This document shows, in pieces, positions 1-5,723 of a stretch of 5,723 bases of DNA. The translations under genes and the position numbers were made by a program. Below the pieces are notes generated by a model. The model did no database searches, was not told where the DNA came from, and saw nothing but the letters and a program-made list of their open reading frames with translations. The stretch is from Actinomycetes bacterium. GTDB taxonomy: Bacteria; Actinomycetota; Acidimicrobiia; Acidimicrobiales; Microtrichaceae. The stretch spans positions 1 through 5,723 of the forward strand of contig JAEZAI010000226.1 in the NCBI GenBank assembly GCA_023427825.1, written 5' to 3'. Positions within the stretch are counted from its first letter, which is position 1, and every line of letters starts with the position of its first letter.

Positions 1-539
1 CGGCCGAACACCGTCCACCGACCCGCACCCAAGGTGGCGGCCACGTCCTCGTAGCGCTGATCGTTGGCGCGGAGCGCGGCCTCGACGGTGATCACGAAGA
101 ACGGCAGGGCGACGAACGTGGTCGCGACGACGACGCCCCAGGCCGAGAACGTGAGCTGGATCCCGAACCAGTCGTACAGGCGCTCGCCGACCACGCCCGA
201 CCGGCTGAACGCCGAGAGCAGGGCGACGCCCCCGACGACCGGCGGCAGCACCAGCGGCAGCAGGACCAACCCGCGCAGGACCGAGCGCCCGGGGAACCGG
301 AGGCGGGCGAGCACCCACGCGAGCGGGAGGCCGAGGGCGACCGACAGCGCAGCGGCGGCGACCGTGCACAGGACGGACAGCCGCAGCGCCTCGCGTGACT
401 CCTCCGCGGCCAGGTCGGACCACAGCGCCGACCAGGGGACCCGCAGGAGCAGCCCCAGGAGCGGCAGCACGAACAGCGCAGCGGCGAGCGACGCCACGGC
501 GAGGACCGCGATCGGCGGACGACGCCGTCCCCGACTCAC
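1..539 (-). CDS. modB: Molybdate ABC transporter permease ModB (3' end outside the window)
   Basis: This is the membrane channel subunit of the molybdate importer, which receives the oxyanion from ModA and is driven by the ATPase ModC. I translated the minus strand from a GTG at 539-537 and found 179 complete codons with no stop before the left edge. The product is strongly hydrophobic, with likely membrane segments near residues 10-32, 54-78, 90-111 and 131-152. The cytoplasmic ATPase-docking loop (EAA motif of ABC permeases) is seen at about 164-174, reading EDVAATLGAGR, preceded by EAALRAND at 153-160. A stretch rich in Leu, Pro and Val at 91-103 (LVLLPLVLPPVVG) is typical of ModB. The start overlaps the modA stop as GTGA (539-536), with a GGAG ribosome site at 547-544. 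Complete ModB proteins usually have about 225-270 residues, so roughly 50-90 are missing here. A sulfate or tungstate permease is the alternative, but ModA next door favours molybdate. Confidence 0.93.
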   Translation of the reverse strand, partial: MSRGRRRPPIAVLAVASLAAALFVLPLLGLLLRVPWSALWSDLAAEESREALRLSVLCTVAAAALSVALGLPLAWVLARLRFPGRSVLRGLVLLPLVLPPVVGGVALLSAFSRSGVVGERLYDWFGIQLTFSAWGVVVATTFVALPFFVITVEAALRANDQRYEDVAATLGAGRWTVFG

Positions 540-1318
540 GGCGCTCCGAAGCCGGCGTCCTTCAGCACCGCCTGCGCCCGGGGACCGAGCACGTCGGCCA
601 CGAACGCTTCGGCGACGGCCGTGTTGCCCGTGGCCTTGACGACGGCGATCGGGTACCCGGCGACCGCGTTGTCCGCCGGCGGCACGTCCACGGTCGCCAC
701 TGCGCCGCCCACCGCCGCGGCGTCGGTGACGTAGACGATCCCCGCGTCGGCATCGCCGTCCGACACCGCCGCCAGCGTCGCCCGCACGTCCTGGCCCCGG
801 GTCACCGCATCGCTGGGGATCGTGACGCCGGCCTTCGCGAGGATCTGCGCCGCGTACATGCCGCACGGCGCGGTGTCGACGCACAGCGACACGGTCCCGA
901 CCGTCGCCAGGTCGGACAGGTGCTCCACACCCGCGGGGTTGCCCGGCTTGGTCACGATCACGAGCGAGTTCGTGGCGAAGATCTGGTACCCGCCGTCCAG
1001 CAGACCACCGTCCGCCAGGGTCGTCATGTTCGACTCGGCGGCGAAGGCGGCGACGTCGGCCGGCGCGCCGCTCTGGATCTGGGTGGCCAGGTCGCCCGAC
1101 GAGCCGAAGTTGAGCGTCACCGTCGTGCCGGGGTGCGCCGCCTCGAAGTCCTCGGCGACCGTGGAGAACGCCTCCTTCAACGAGGCAGCGGCCGACACCG
1201 TGATCTCACCGGTCAGCGCCCCGTCGGGCGCACCGGCGGCGTCGTCGCCTCCTCCGCACGCCGTGAGGCCGAGCGCGGCGGCGCTCAGCAGCGCGACCGC
1301 CACGACCAGCCGCCTCAC
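536..1318 (-). CDS. modA: Molybdate-binding lipoprotein ModA
   Basis: This is the extracytoplasmic solute-binding protein of the molybdate ABC importer (260 residues, normal family length). A lipoprotein signal is clear: positively charged MRR, a hydrophobic run, then lipobox LTAC with lipid-anchored Cys21, followed by a Gly/Asp/Ala-rich tether. Family motifs include SAAASL (42-47, oxyanion-binding Ser46), FGSSGDLATQI (71-81, second ligand Ser in the SS pair), GAPADV (84-89) and DAGIVY (191-196, Tyr196 corresponding to the ligand-contacting Tyr of ModA). Two cysteines, 146 and 152, lie six residues apart around the third ligand loop (CVDTAPCG), where a disulfide is plausible. The start is GTG at 1318, with GAGGTG at 1332-1327 eight bases upstream. 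It overlaps the upstream regulator gene and downstream modB by four bases each. Tungstate may also bind; the ligand set cannot separate the two metals. Confidence 0.96.
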   Translation of the reverse strand: MRRLVVAVALLSAAALGLTACGGGDDAAGAPDGALTGEITVSAAASLKEAFSTVAEDFEAAHPGTTVTLNFGSSGDLATQIQSGAPADVAAFAAESNMTTLADGGLLDGGYQIFATNSLVIVTKPGNPAGVEHLSDLATVGTVSLCVDTAPCGMYAAQILAKAGVTIPSDAVTRGQDVRATLAAVSDGDADAGIVYVTDAAAVGGAVATVDVPPADNAVAGYPIAVVKATGNTAVAEAFVADVLGPRAQAVLKDAGFGAP

Positions 1319-1713
1319 GTCCGGGGCACCTCGACGGTCACGTTGGTCGACTTCACGGACGCGGTCGCCAGGTCGCCGGGTCGGAGGTCGAGCTCGTCGA
1401 CGGCGTCGCGGGTCAACAACGACACGAGCCGGTGCGGCGGTGCGTGGATCTCGACCAGCGCGGCGACGCCGTCACGCTCGACGCGGGTGACGATCCCGGT
1501 GAAGCGGTTTCGCGCCGAGTGCAGCTCGCCGGACTCGACGGCGTAGGGCGGGGCCTGCTCGTCCAGGTAGGCGGCGAGGTCCCGGCCCTCGACGACGCGG
1601 CGGCCGTGCTCGTCACGCGTCGTGGGCAGCCGGCCGTCGTCGCACCAGCGCCGGACCGTGTCCACGCTGACCCCGAGCAGCTCGGCGACCTGTTGCGTTC
1701 CGTACGACGACAT
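1315..1713 (-). CDS. Helix-turn-helix / TOBE (Mop) protein, probable molybdate-responsive regulator
   Basis: This 132-residue protein joins a MerR/excisionase-type DNA-binding domain (about 4-52; TQQVAELLGVSVDTVRRW at 6-23, then DGRLP and the DLAAYL helix) to a single TOBE/Mop molybdate-binding domain (about 67-130; SARNRFTGIV, then SLLTRDAVDELDLRPGD and the VKSTNVTVEV strand). Mop domains bind molybdate oxyanions, usually as oligomers. Sitting first in the modAB operon with a GTGA overlap onto modA, it is best read as a molybdate sensor for its own operon, playing the role ModE plays in enterobacteria with a different DNA-binding fold. The regulatory role is inferred; a molybdate storage role is the alternative. 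An in-frame ATG at 1743 would add ten residues (MRAKWYVPGR), but I prefer 1713 because the HTH domain begins at once there and a candidate -10 element lies between the two ATGs. Neither ATG has a strong ribosome site. Confidence 0.88.
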   Translation of the reverse strand: MSSYGTQQVAELLGVSVDTVRRWCDDGRLPTTRDEHGRRVVEGRDLAAYLDEQAPPYAVESGELHSARNRFTGIVTRVERDGVAALVEIHAPPHRLVSLLTRDAVDELDLRPGDLATASVKSTNVTVEVPRT

Positions 1714-1726
1714 GCGGCCCGGAACG
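1696..1726. promoter_or_regulatory. Seven-base inverted repeat over the start of the HTH-TOBE gene, possible operator
   Basis: CGTTCCG at 1696-1702 is repeated in inverted form as CGGAACG at 1720-1726, with 17 bases between. The arms flank the preferred ATG (1713-1711), and the right arm overlaps the candidate -10. A dimeric regulator bound here would block transcription, so an autoregulatory site is possible. The left arm lies inside coding sequence, and a 7-base pair at this spacing can occur by chance. Confidence 0.22.
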
Positions 1727-1731
1727 TACCA
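1723..1731 (-). promoter_or_regulatory. Candidate extended -10 promoter element of the molybdate operon
   Basis: On the minus strand, 1731-1723 reads TGGTACGTT, which fits an extended -10 (TGN followed by TAnnnT). Transcription would start near 1717-1715, only a few bases before the ATG at 1713, giving an almost leaderless mRNA, a common arrangement in actinomycetes. No good -35 hexamer lies 16-18 bases upstream. This is a pattern match only, and in DNA this GC-rich it may be chance. Confidence 0.25.
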
Positions 1732-1809
1732 CTTCGCTCGCATCTACGAGCATCCGACACCGTCTGGCTCTGATCTGCAGCATCCAGGCCGTGCCGGACC
1801 GCGACGGAG

Positions 1810-1832
1810 CCGGGCGCGACCGACGCGCCGGG
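1810..1832 (-). terminator. GC-rich hairpin downstream of the reductase gene, possible terminator
   Basis: GGCGCG (1813-1818) and CGCGCC (1824-1829) form a six-pair stem around a five-base loop, extended by two further C-G pairs (1810-1811 with 1831-1832) beyond a G-G mismatch. It lies 31 bases past the reductase stop codon and before the molybdate operon promoter, a sensible place to end the upstream transcript. There is no T-tract, so it is not a classical intrinsic terminator. Hairpins without a U tail have been proposed as terminators in actinomycetes. Confidence 0.35.
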
Positions 1833-1834
1833 AT

Positions 1835-1884
1835 TCAGGCGGGCGCGGTCAGGCGGGCGCGGTCAGGCGGGCGCGGTCAGGCGG
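1835..1884. repeat. 14-base tandem repeat (3 full copies plus 8 bases) across the reductase stop codon
   Basis: The unit TCAGGCGGGCGCGG occurs perfectly at 1835-1848, 1849-1862 and 1863-1876, then TCAGGCGG at 1877-1884. The TCA at 1863-1865 is the TGA stop of the minus-strand reductase gene, so the last codons of the gene (LTAPA-stop) are made of the repeat and two full copies lie in its 3' untranslated region. Perfect identity of adjacent copies points to recent slippage. Because the stop is in the first full unit met by the ribosome, gain or loss of later units would not change the protein. Confidence 0.9.
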
Positions 1885-2912
1885 TGGACGCCGAGCTGGT
1901 CGGGGACGACCTCGCTCGTGGGCGGCGGCCCGGGCGGTGTGCCGTCACCGAAGGGCGTGCCGGGGAGCTCGTCGCGGTCGTGGGGTTCCATCCAATTCGT
2001 CAGGCTCGGACCGAGGGGGACGATGCCGGTCGGATTGATGTCCCGATGGACCCGGTAGTAGTGCGCCTTGATCTGGTCGAAGTCGACGGTGTCCCCGAAG
2101 CCGGGCGTCTGGAAGAGGTCGCGGGCGTAGGCCCACAGCACGGGCATCTCGGTCAGCTTCTGGCGATTGCACTTGAAGTGGCCGTGGTACACGGCGTCGA
2201 AGCGGACGAGCGTGGTGAACAACCGGATGTCGGCCTCGGTGATGTGGTCGCCGACGAGGTAGCGGCGGGTGGCCAGGCGGTCCGCCACCGCGTCCAGCTG
2301 TGCGAAGAGCCGCTCGAAGGCGTCCTCGTACGCCTGCTGCGAACCAGCGAAGCCGCAGCGGTACACGCCGTTGTTGACCTCGGTGTAGATGGGGCGCATC
2401 ACCTCCTCCATCTCCTCGCGCCAGGGCTCGGGGTAGAGGTCGGGGGCGCCGTCCCGGTGGTACTCGGTCCACTCGCTGGAGAGGTCCAGGCTCATCGGCA
2501 CGAAGTCGTTGGTGACGACCTCGCCGGTGGGGATGTCGACGATCGCCGGCACCGTGATGCCCTTGGGGTAGTCCGGGAAGCGACGGAGGTAGGCCTCGCG
2601 CAGCTCGTGGATGCCGAGCACCGGGTCGACCCCGCCGGGGTCCAGGTCGAAGTTCCAGCTCGACGGGCCGTGGACGGGCGCGGCGAGCGCCATGGACAGC
2701 ACGTCCTCGAGGCCGAGCAGCCGACGGACGATGACCAGGCGGCTGGCCCACGGGCAGGCCCTGGCGACGACCAGCCGGTACCGGCCCGGTTCGACCGGGT
2801 AGCCGTCGCGCCCGTCGCGGGTGATCCGGGTGCCGATGTAGTCGGTGTCCCGCTCGAAGCCGCCGTCACCGGCGACGTAGGCGCCGCCCTCCTGCCGATC
2901 CGTGTCCGTCAT
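1863..2912 (-). CDS. Xi-class glutathione-transferase-like reductase (glutathionyl-hydroquinone reductase family)
   Basis: Family members (E. coli YqjG, fungal ECM4, PcpF) reductively remove glutathione from glutathionyl-hydroquinones in the cytoplasm using one cysteine. This 349-residue protein has a thioredoxin-fold N-terminal half with catalytic Cys53 in ACPWAS (52-57), WNFD at 86-89 and the cis-Pro strand TVPAIVD (120-126). The all-helical C-terminal half carries [19 protein letters not shown] (221-239) and GHFKCN (244-249), hallmarks of the family. Oddly, where glutathione-using relatives have a Glu-Ser pair after the cis-Pro strand, this one reads [15 protein letters not shown] (134-148), so the bound thiol may not be glutathione; mycothiol is my guess. 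A Pro/Gly-rich tail (about 317-349) extends beyond the usual end and runs into the tandem repeat. The ATG at 2912 has a strong AGGAAGG at 2923-2917. The gene is divergent from urease and probably its own unit. Confidence 0.93.
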   Translation of the reverse strand: MTDTDRQEGGAYVAGDGGFERDTDYIGTRITRDGRDGYPVEPGRYRLVVARACPWASRLVIVRRLLGLEDVLSMALAAPVHGPSSWNFDLDPGGVDPVLGIHELREAYLRRFPDYPKGITVPAIVDIPTGEVVTNDFVPMSLDLSSEWTEYHRDGAPDLYPEPWREEMEEVMRPIYTEVNNGVYRCGFAGSQQAYEDAFERLFAQLDAVADRLATRRYLVGDHITEADIRLFTTLVRFDAVYHGHFKCNRQKLTEMPVLWAYARDLFQTPGFGDTVDFDQIKAHYYRVHRDINPTGIVPLGPSLTNWMEPHDRDELPGTPFGDGTPPGPPPTSEVVPDQLGVHRLTAPA

Positions 2913-3022
2913 GGCGCCTTCCTACCCCGCGGTATCGTGCCCGCCACCTCGTCCGGTCCACGCCGGACCGTGGGACGATCGGGCCTCGACACCGCAGCTG
3001 CAGCGCGCCACACGGAGGCCGG
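2913..3022. promoter_or_regulatory. Divergent intergenic region between the reductase and urease genes, with central inverted repeat
   Basis: These 110 bases must hold the promoter of the minus-strand reductase and, unless transcription enters from elsewhere, that of the urease operon. Near the middle, CGGTCC (2954-2959) and GGACCG (2965-2970) form a perfect six-base inverted repeat around ACGCC, a shape and position suited to a shared operator. A second short palindrome, GCAGCTGC, is at 2994-3001. Ribosome sites are clear on both sides: AGGAAGG at 2923-2917 (minus) and GGAGG at 3014-3018 (plus). I could not find convincing -35/-10 pairs or a clear GlnR-type nitrogen-control box. Confidence 0.45.
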
Positions 3023-3700
3023 ATGCTCCTCACCCCCCACGAACAGGAACGGCTGATGGTCGCGGGCGCCGCCGAGGTGGCCCGCCGTCGACGCGAGCGC
3101 GGCCGGCTCCTCAACCACCCCGAGGCCGTCGCCGTGCTGACCGACTGGGTGCTGGAAGCGGCGCGGGACGGCATGACCGTCGCGGCGATCATGTCCGCCG
3201 GCCGCGACGTCCTCGACACCACGGACGTCATGGACGGCGTGGAGGCGCTGATCGACGAGCTCCAGGTCGAGGCGACGTTCCCCGCCGGGACCAAGCTCGT
3301 CGCGCTCCACGGTCCGATACAGCCGCCCCCGCTCGCAGCCGGCGACGATGACGCGCCGGCACGGCTGGTGCCCGGCGAGGTGCTGCTCGCCGACGGCGAC
3401 GTCGAGCTGCTGGCCGGACGGGAGCTGGTGTCGCTCACGGTGCGCAACACCGGGGACCGGCCGGTGCAGGTGGGGTCGCACTTCCACTTCACCGAGGCGA
3501 ACGAGGCGCTGGAGTTCGACCGAGACGCAGCTGTCGGGCGCCGCCTGGCCGTCCCGGCGGGGACGAGCGTCCGCTTCGAACCGGGCATCCCCATGGAGGT
3601 CGAGCTCGTGGCGTACGCCGGTGCGGGGGTCACCGCCGGCTTCCGGGGCCTCTACTCCCCCGCCGGCTCCACCGGCGCGTCCGAGGGAGCGGCGTCGTGA
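3023..3700 (+). CDS. ureAB: Urease gamma/beta fused subunit (UreA-UreB)
   Basis: This 225-residue protein carries the two small structural subunits of nickel urease in one chain. Residues 1 to about 98 are the gamma subunit: [10 protein letters not shown] (3-12), LNHPEAVA (30-37), ARDGMTVA (47-54) and the FPAGTKLV strand (86-93) are standard. A short acidic/Pro linker follows (about 99-113). The beta subunit (about 114-212) begins with [13 protein letters not shown] and shows [17 protein letters not shown] (140-156), ALEFDR (162-167) and VRFEPG (183-188). Together they pack on UreC to build the urease trimer in the cytoplasm. Gamma and beta are separate genes (about 100 residues each) in many bacteria, and fusions are known in Helicobacter UreA and some actinomycetes. 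I see no internal stop or restart, so this is a true fusion. The ATG at 3023 has GGAGG four bases upstream; the stop overlaps the ureC start. Confidence 0.96.
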   Translation: MLLTPHEQERLMVAGAAEVARRRRERGRLLNHPEAVAVLTDWVLEAARDGMTVAAIMSAGRDVLDTTDVMDGVEALIDELQVEATFPAGTKLVALHGPIQPPPLAAGDDDAPARLVPGEVLLADGDVELLAGRELVSLTVRNTGDRPVQVGSHFHFTEANEALEFDRDAAVGRRLAVPAGTSVRFEPGIPMEVELVAYAGAGVTAGFRGLYSPAGSTGASEGAAS

Positions 3701-5424
3701 GCGGCCCGGTCCTGTCCCGGGCGCGGTACGCGGCCCTGTACGGCCCCACCGTCGGTGACCGCATTCGTCTGGCCGACACCGACCTGCTGATCGAGATCGA
3801 GGCCGACCTCTCGGGCGGGCCGGGCCTCGCCGGCGACGAGGCGGTCTTCGGCGGCGGCAAGGTGATCCGCGAGTCGATGGGCCAGTCCGGGCGCACTACC
3901 GCTCAGGGTGCGCCCGACCTGGTCATCACCGGGGCGGTGGTGCTCGACCACCGGGGCGTGGTGAAGGCCGACGTCGGCATCAAGGACGGCCGCATCGTCG
4001 CCCTCGGCAAGGCCGGCAACCCCGACACGATGGACGGCGTCCACCCCGACCTCGTCATCGGTCCGTCGACCGAGGTGCTCGCCGGCAACGGCAGGATCCT
4101 CACCGCCGGAGCGATCGACTGCCACGTCCACCTGATCTGCCCGCAGGTGCTCGACACCGCGCTGGCGACGGGCATCACCACCGTCATCGGTGGCGGCACC
4201 GGTCCGGCCGAGGGCACGAAGGCCACCACGGTCACGGCGTCGCCCTTCTTCCTCTCGTCGATGCTCACCTCGATGGACGCCTGGCCCGTCAACCTCGTGC
4301 TCCTCGGCAAGGGCAACACCGTGTCCGAGGAGTCATTGTGGGAGCAGCTGCGCGCCGGTGCGAGCGGCTTCAAGCTCCACGAGGACTGGGGCTCGACCCC
4401 TGCGGCGATCGACGCATGCCTGCGGGTCTCCGACGCGGCCGGCGTCCAGGCGTCGCTGCACACGGACACGCTCAACGAGGCGGGTTTCGTGGAGACGACG
4501 CTCGGCGCGATCGCCGGCCGGTCGATCCACTCGTACCACACCGAGGGTGCGGGCGGCGGCCACGCCCCCGACATCATCACGGTCGCCGGCGTGCCCAACG
4601 TGCTGCCCAGCTCGACCAACCCGACGCGTCCCCACACGGTGAACACCGCGGACGAGCACCTGGACATGCTGATCGTCTGCCACCACCTCAACCCGTCGGT
4701 GCCCGAGGACCTGGCGTTCGCCGAGAGCCGCATCCGGCCGTCGACGATCGCGGCCGAGGACGTGCTGCACGACATCGGCGCCATCTCGATGATCGGCTCG
4801 GACTCCCAGGCGATGGGACGGATCGGCGAGGTCGTCATCCGGACGTGGCAGACCGCGCACGCCATGAAGCGCCGGCGCGGCGCGCTCGCCGGCGACGGCC
4901 GGGCGGACAACGAGCGCGCCAAGCGCTACGTCGCCAAGTACACGATCTGCCCGGCGGTGGCCCACGGCCTGGCCGGAGAGATCGGCTCGGTCGAGCCCGG
5001 CAAGCTGGCCGACCTGATCCTCTACGACCCCCGCTTCTTCGGCGTGCGCCCGCACGTGGTGATCAAGGGCGGCGTGATCGCCTGGGGCGCCATGGGCGAC
5101 GCCAACGCGTCGATCCCCACTCCGCAGCCGGTGCTCCCGCGCCCCATGTTCGGTGCCTTCGGCCGCACGGCGGGCCACACGTCGATCGCGTTCGTGGCGC
5201 CCGCCGCCGTCGAGGACGGGCTCGCCGATCGCCTTGAGCTGTCGCACCGCGTGGTGGCGGTCGAGGACTGCCGGAGCGTCGAAAAAGCCGACATGGTCAA
5301 CAACGACGCGCTGCCCGAGATCACCGTCGACCCCGACACGTTCATGGTGACCGTCGACGGCGAGACGATCGAGCAGCAGCCGGCCGCCGAGCTGCCCATG
5401 GCCCAGCGGTACTTCCTCTTCTGA
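3697..5424 (+). CDS. ureC: Urease catalytic subunit alpha UreC
   Basis: UreC hydrolyses urea to ammonia and carbamate at a two-nickel centre. At 575 residues it is close to the usual 566-573. All expected active-site residues are visible, at a constant +9 offset from Klebsiella numbering as I recall it: nickel ligands His143 and His145 (DCHVH), carbamylated Lys226 (GFKLHEDWG), His255 (SLHTD), His281 ([13 protein letters not shown]) and Asp369 (GSDSQAMGR), plus mobile-flap Cys328 and catalytic His329 (VCHHLNP). The N-terminus ([20 protein letters not shown], 11-30) and C-terminus (QRYFLF) are typical. Minor departures are Cys142 before the first His and TICPA (416-420), where many ureases have Asn for Cys. 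The start is GTG at 3697, overlapping the ureAB stop as GTGA, with GAGGGAG at 3683-3689. An active enzyme is expected if the accessory proteins are present. Confidence 0.98.
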   Translation: MSGPVLSRARYAALYGPTVGDRIRLADTDLLIEIEADLSGGPGLAGDEAVFGGGKVIRESMGQSGRTTAQGAPDLVITGAVVLDHRGVVKADVGIKDGRIVALGKAGNPDTMDGVHPDLVIGPSTEVLAGNGRILTAGAIDCHVHLICPQVLDTALATGITTVIGGGTGPAEGTKATTVTASPFFLSSMLTSMDAWPVNLVLLGKGNTVSEESLWEQLRAGASGFKLHEDWGSTPAAIDACLRVSDAAGVQASLHTDTLNEAGFVETTLGAIAGRSIHSYHTEGAGGGHAPDIITVAGVPNVLPSSTNPTRPHTVNTADEHLDMLIVCHHLNPSVPEDLAFAESRIRPSTIAAEDVLHDIGAISMIGSDSQAMGRIGEVVIRTWQTAHAMKRRRGALAGDGRADNERAKRYVAKYTICPAVAHGLAGEIGSVEPGKLADLILYDPRFFGVRPHVVIKGGVIAWGAMGDANASIPTPQPVLPRPMFGAFGRTAGHTSIAFVAPAAVEDGLADRLELSHRVVAVEDCRSVEKADMVNNDALPEITVDPDTFMVTVDGETIEQQPAAELPMAQRYFLF

Positions 5425-5434
5425 GCGGCCCGGG

Positions 5435-5723
5435 ATGTCGGTCGCCTCGCTCCTGCTCCTCGCCGACGGACGCTTCCCCGACGGTGCCCACGCGCACAGC
5501 CACGGGCTCGAGGCCGCGGTCGAGGCCGGCCGGGTGACCGACACCGGCTCGTTGGCCGACTACGTCTCGTGCCGACTGTGGACCACCGGTCGCACCGATG
5601 CGGCGACGGCCCGCCTGGCCGCGGCCGACGTCGACCCTGACGAGCTCGACGCGGCCTGGTGCGTGCGGACACCCAGCGGCGTGGCCCGGGCGACCTCCCG
5701 ATCGCTCGGCCGCTCGCTGGCCC
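5435..5723 (+). CDS. ureF: Urease accessory protein UreF (3' end outside the window)
   Basis: The ATG ten bases after the ureC stop opens a frame of 96 complete codons that runs off the right edge. I translated it by hand. The N-terminus reads SLLLLADGRFPDGAHAHSHGLEAAVEAGRV, matching the start of UreF (LLLAD-R-P-GGH-HS-GLE-A---G-V), and a later ARATSRSLGRSL also fits the family. UreF is an all-helical protein that binds UreD/UreH and UreG and acts in GTP-dependent nickel insertion and lysine carbamylation of UreC. Full UreF is about 210-230 residues, so over half is missing. There is no clear Shine-Dalgarno sequence (upstream bases are GAGCGGCCCGGG), so translation is probably coupled to ureC. 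The second Gly of the common GGH is Ala18 here. UreG and UreD/UreH would be expected just beyond the edge. Confidence 0.92.
   Translation, partial: MSVASLLLLADGRFPDGAHAHSHGLEAAVEAGRVTDTGSLADYVSCRLWTTGRTDAATARLAAADVDPDELDAAWCVRTPSGVARATSRSLGRSLA

Noticed and set aside
395..1546. Plus-strand open frame of 383 codons over modB, modA and the HTH-TOBE gene
   Set aside because: It crosses three genes in antisense and its product is Arg/Gly/His-rich without any domain; a composition artefact.
1714..1743. Ten-residue upstream extension of the HTH-TOBE protein from ATG 1743
   Set aside because: The HTH domain begins right after the ATG at 1713, the extension does not look like part of it, and a candidate -10 lies within it. 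It cannot be fully excluded.
1835..1884. Tandem repeats as a CRISPR array or an iteron origin
   Set aside because: Units are directly adjacent with no spacers, so it is not CRISPR; three GC-rich 14-base copies next to metabolic genes with no replication gene do not support an origin.
2994..3001. GCAGCTGC palindrome as a regulatory site
   Set aside because: An eight-base palindrome of this composition is common in GC-rich DNA and has no partner or known motif nearby.
1791..3056. Plus-strand open frame of 421 codons covering the whole reductase gene
   Set aside because: It is antisense to a gene with clear family motifs, its Val/Asp/Gly/Arg-rich protein resembles nothing, and long antisense frames are expected in DNA this GC-rich.
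4333..5544. Minus-strand open frame of 403 codons under ureC and ureF
   Set aside because: It is a shadow of the highly conserved ureC sequence, with Arg/Val/Asp-rich nonsense composition.
1..5723. tRNA, rRNA, riboswitch (including a Mo-cofactor or nickel riboswitch) or insertion sequence
   Set aside because: Nearly all bases are coding; the only gaps are about 150, 110 and 10 bases and show no cloverleaf, conserved riboswitch core or terminal repeats with a transposase.

Overview
The window is uniformly GC-rich DNA with codons ending mostly in G or C, GTG starts and tight 4-base gene overlaps. Protein style (a UreC with an IDCHVH metal motif, a paired-cysteine ModA, a fused UreA-UreB, a small helix-turn-helix/TOBE protein leading the molybdate genes) suggests an actinomycete-type bacterium. 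The genus cannot be fixed from this sequence.

Layout. Positions 1-1713 (minus strand) hold a molybdate-uptake operon read right to left: a small DNA-binding protein with a molybdate-binding TOBE/Mop domain (1713-1315), the lipoprotein binding protein ModA (1318-536), and the start of the membrane permease ModB (539-1, running off the left edge). Each junction is a GTGA stop/start overlap, so the three genes are almost surely co-transcribed and translationally coupled. The ATPase ModC would be expected just beyond the left edge. Positions 1714-1862 are a short spacer with a candidate promoter, a GC-rich hairpin and a 14-base tandem repeat. Positions 1863-2912 (minus) encode a Xi-class glutathione-transferase-like reductase of the glutathionyl-hydroquinone reductase family. 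It keeps the catalytic CPWA cysteine but appears to lack the Glu-Ser pair that normally holds glutathione, which suggests another low-molecular-weight thiol. Positions 2913-3022 are a divergent intergenic region with a central inverted repeat. Positions 3023-5723 (plus) are the start of a urease operon: fused gamma/beta subunit ureAB, catalytic subunit ureC with all active-site residues present, and the first 96 codons of the accessory gene ureF.

How they work together. ModA captures molybdate outside the membrane and passes it to ModB, with the HTH-TOBE protein a likely molybdate sensor for its own operon. UreAB and UreC form the nickel urease that splits urea to ammonia and carbamate, and UreF begins the accessory set needed to load nickel. 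The reductase between them is probably a separate transcription unit for quinone or redox detoxification.

I see no RNA gene, insertion sequence, CRISPR array or evidently new multi-gene system. The points most worth a second look are the reductase's altered thiol site, the tandem repeat at its stop codon, and the one-component molybdate sensor.
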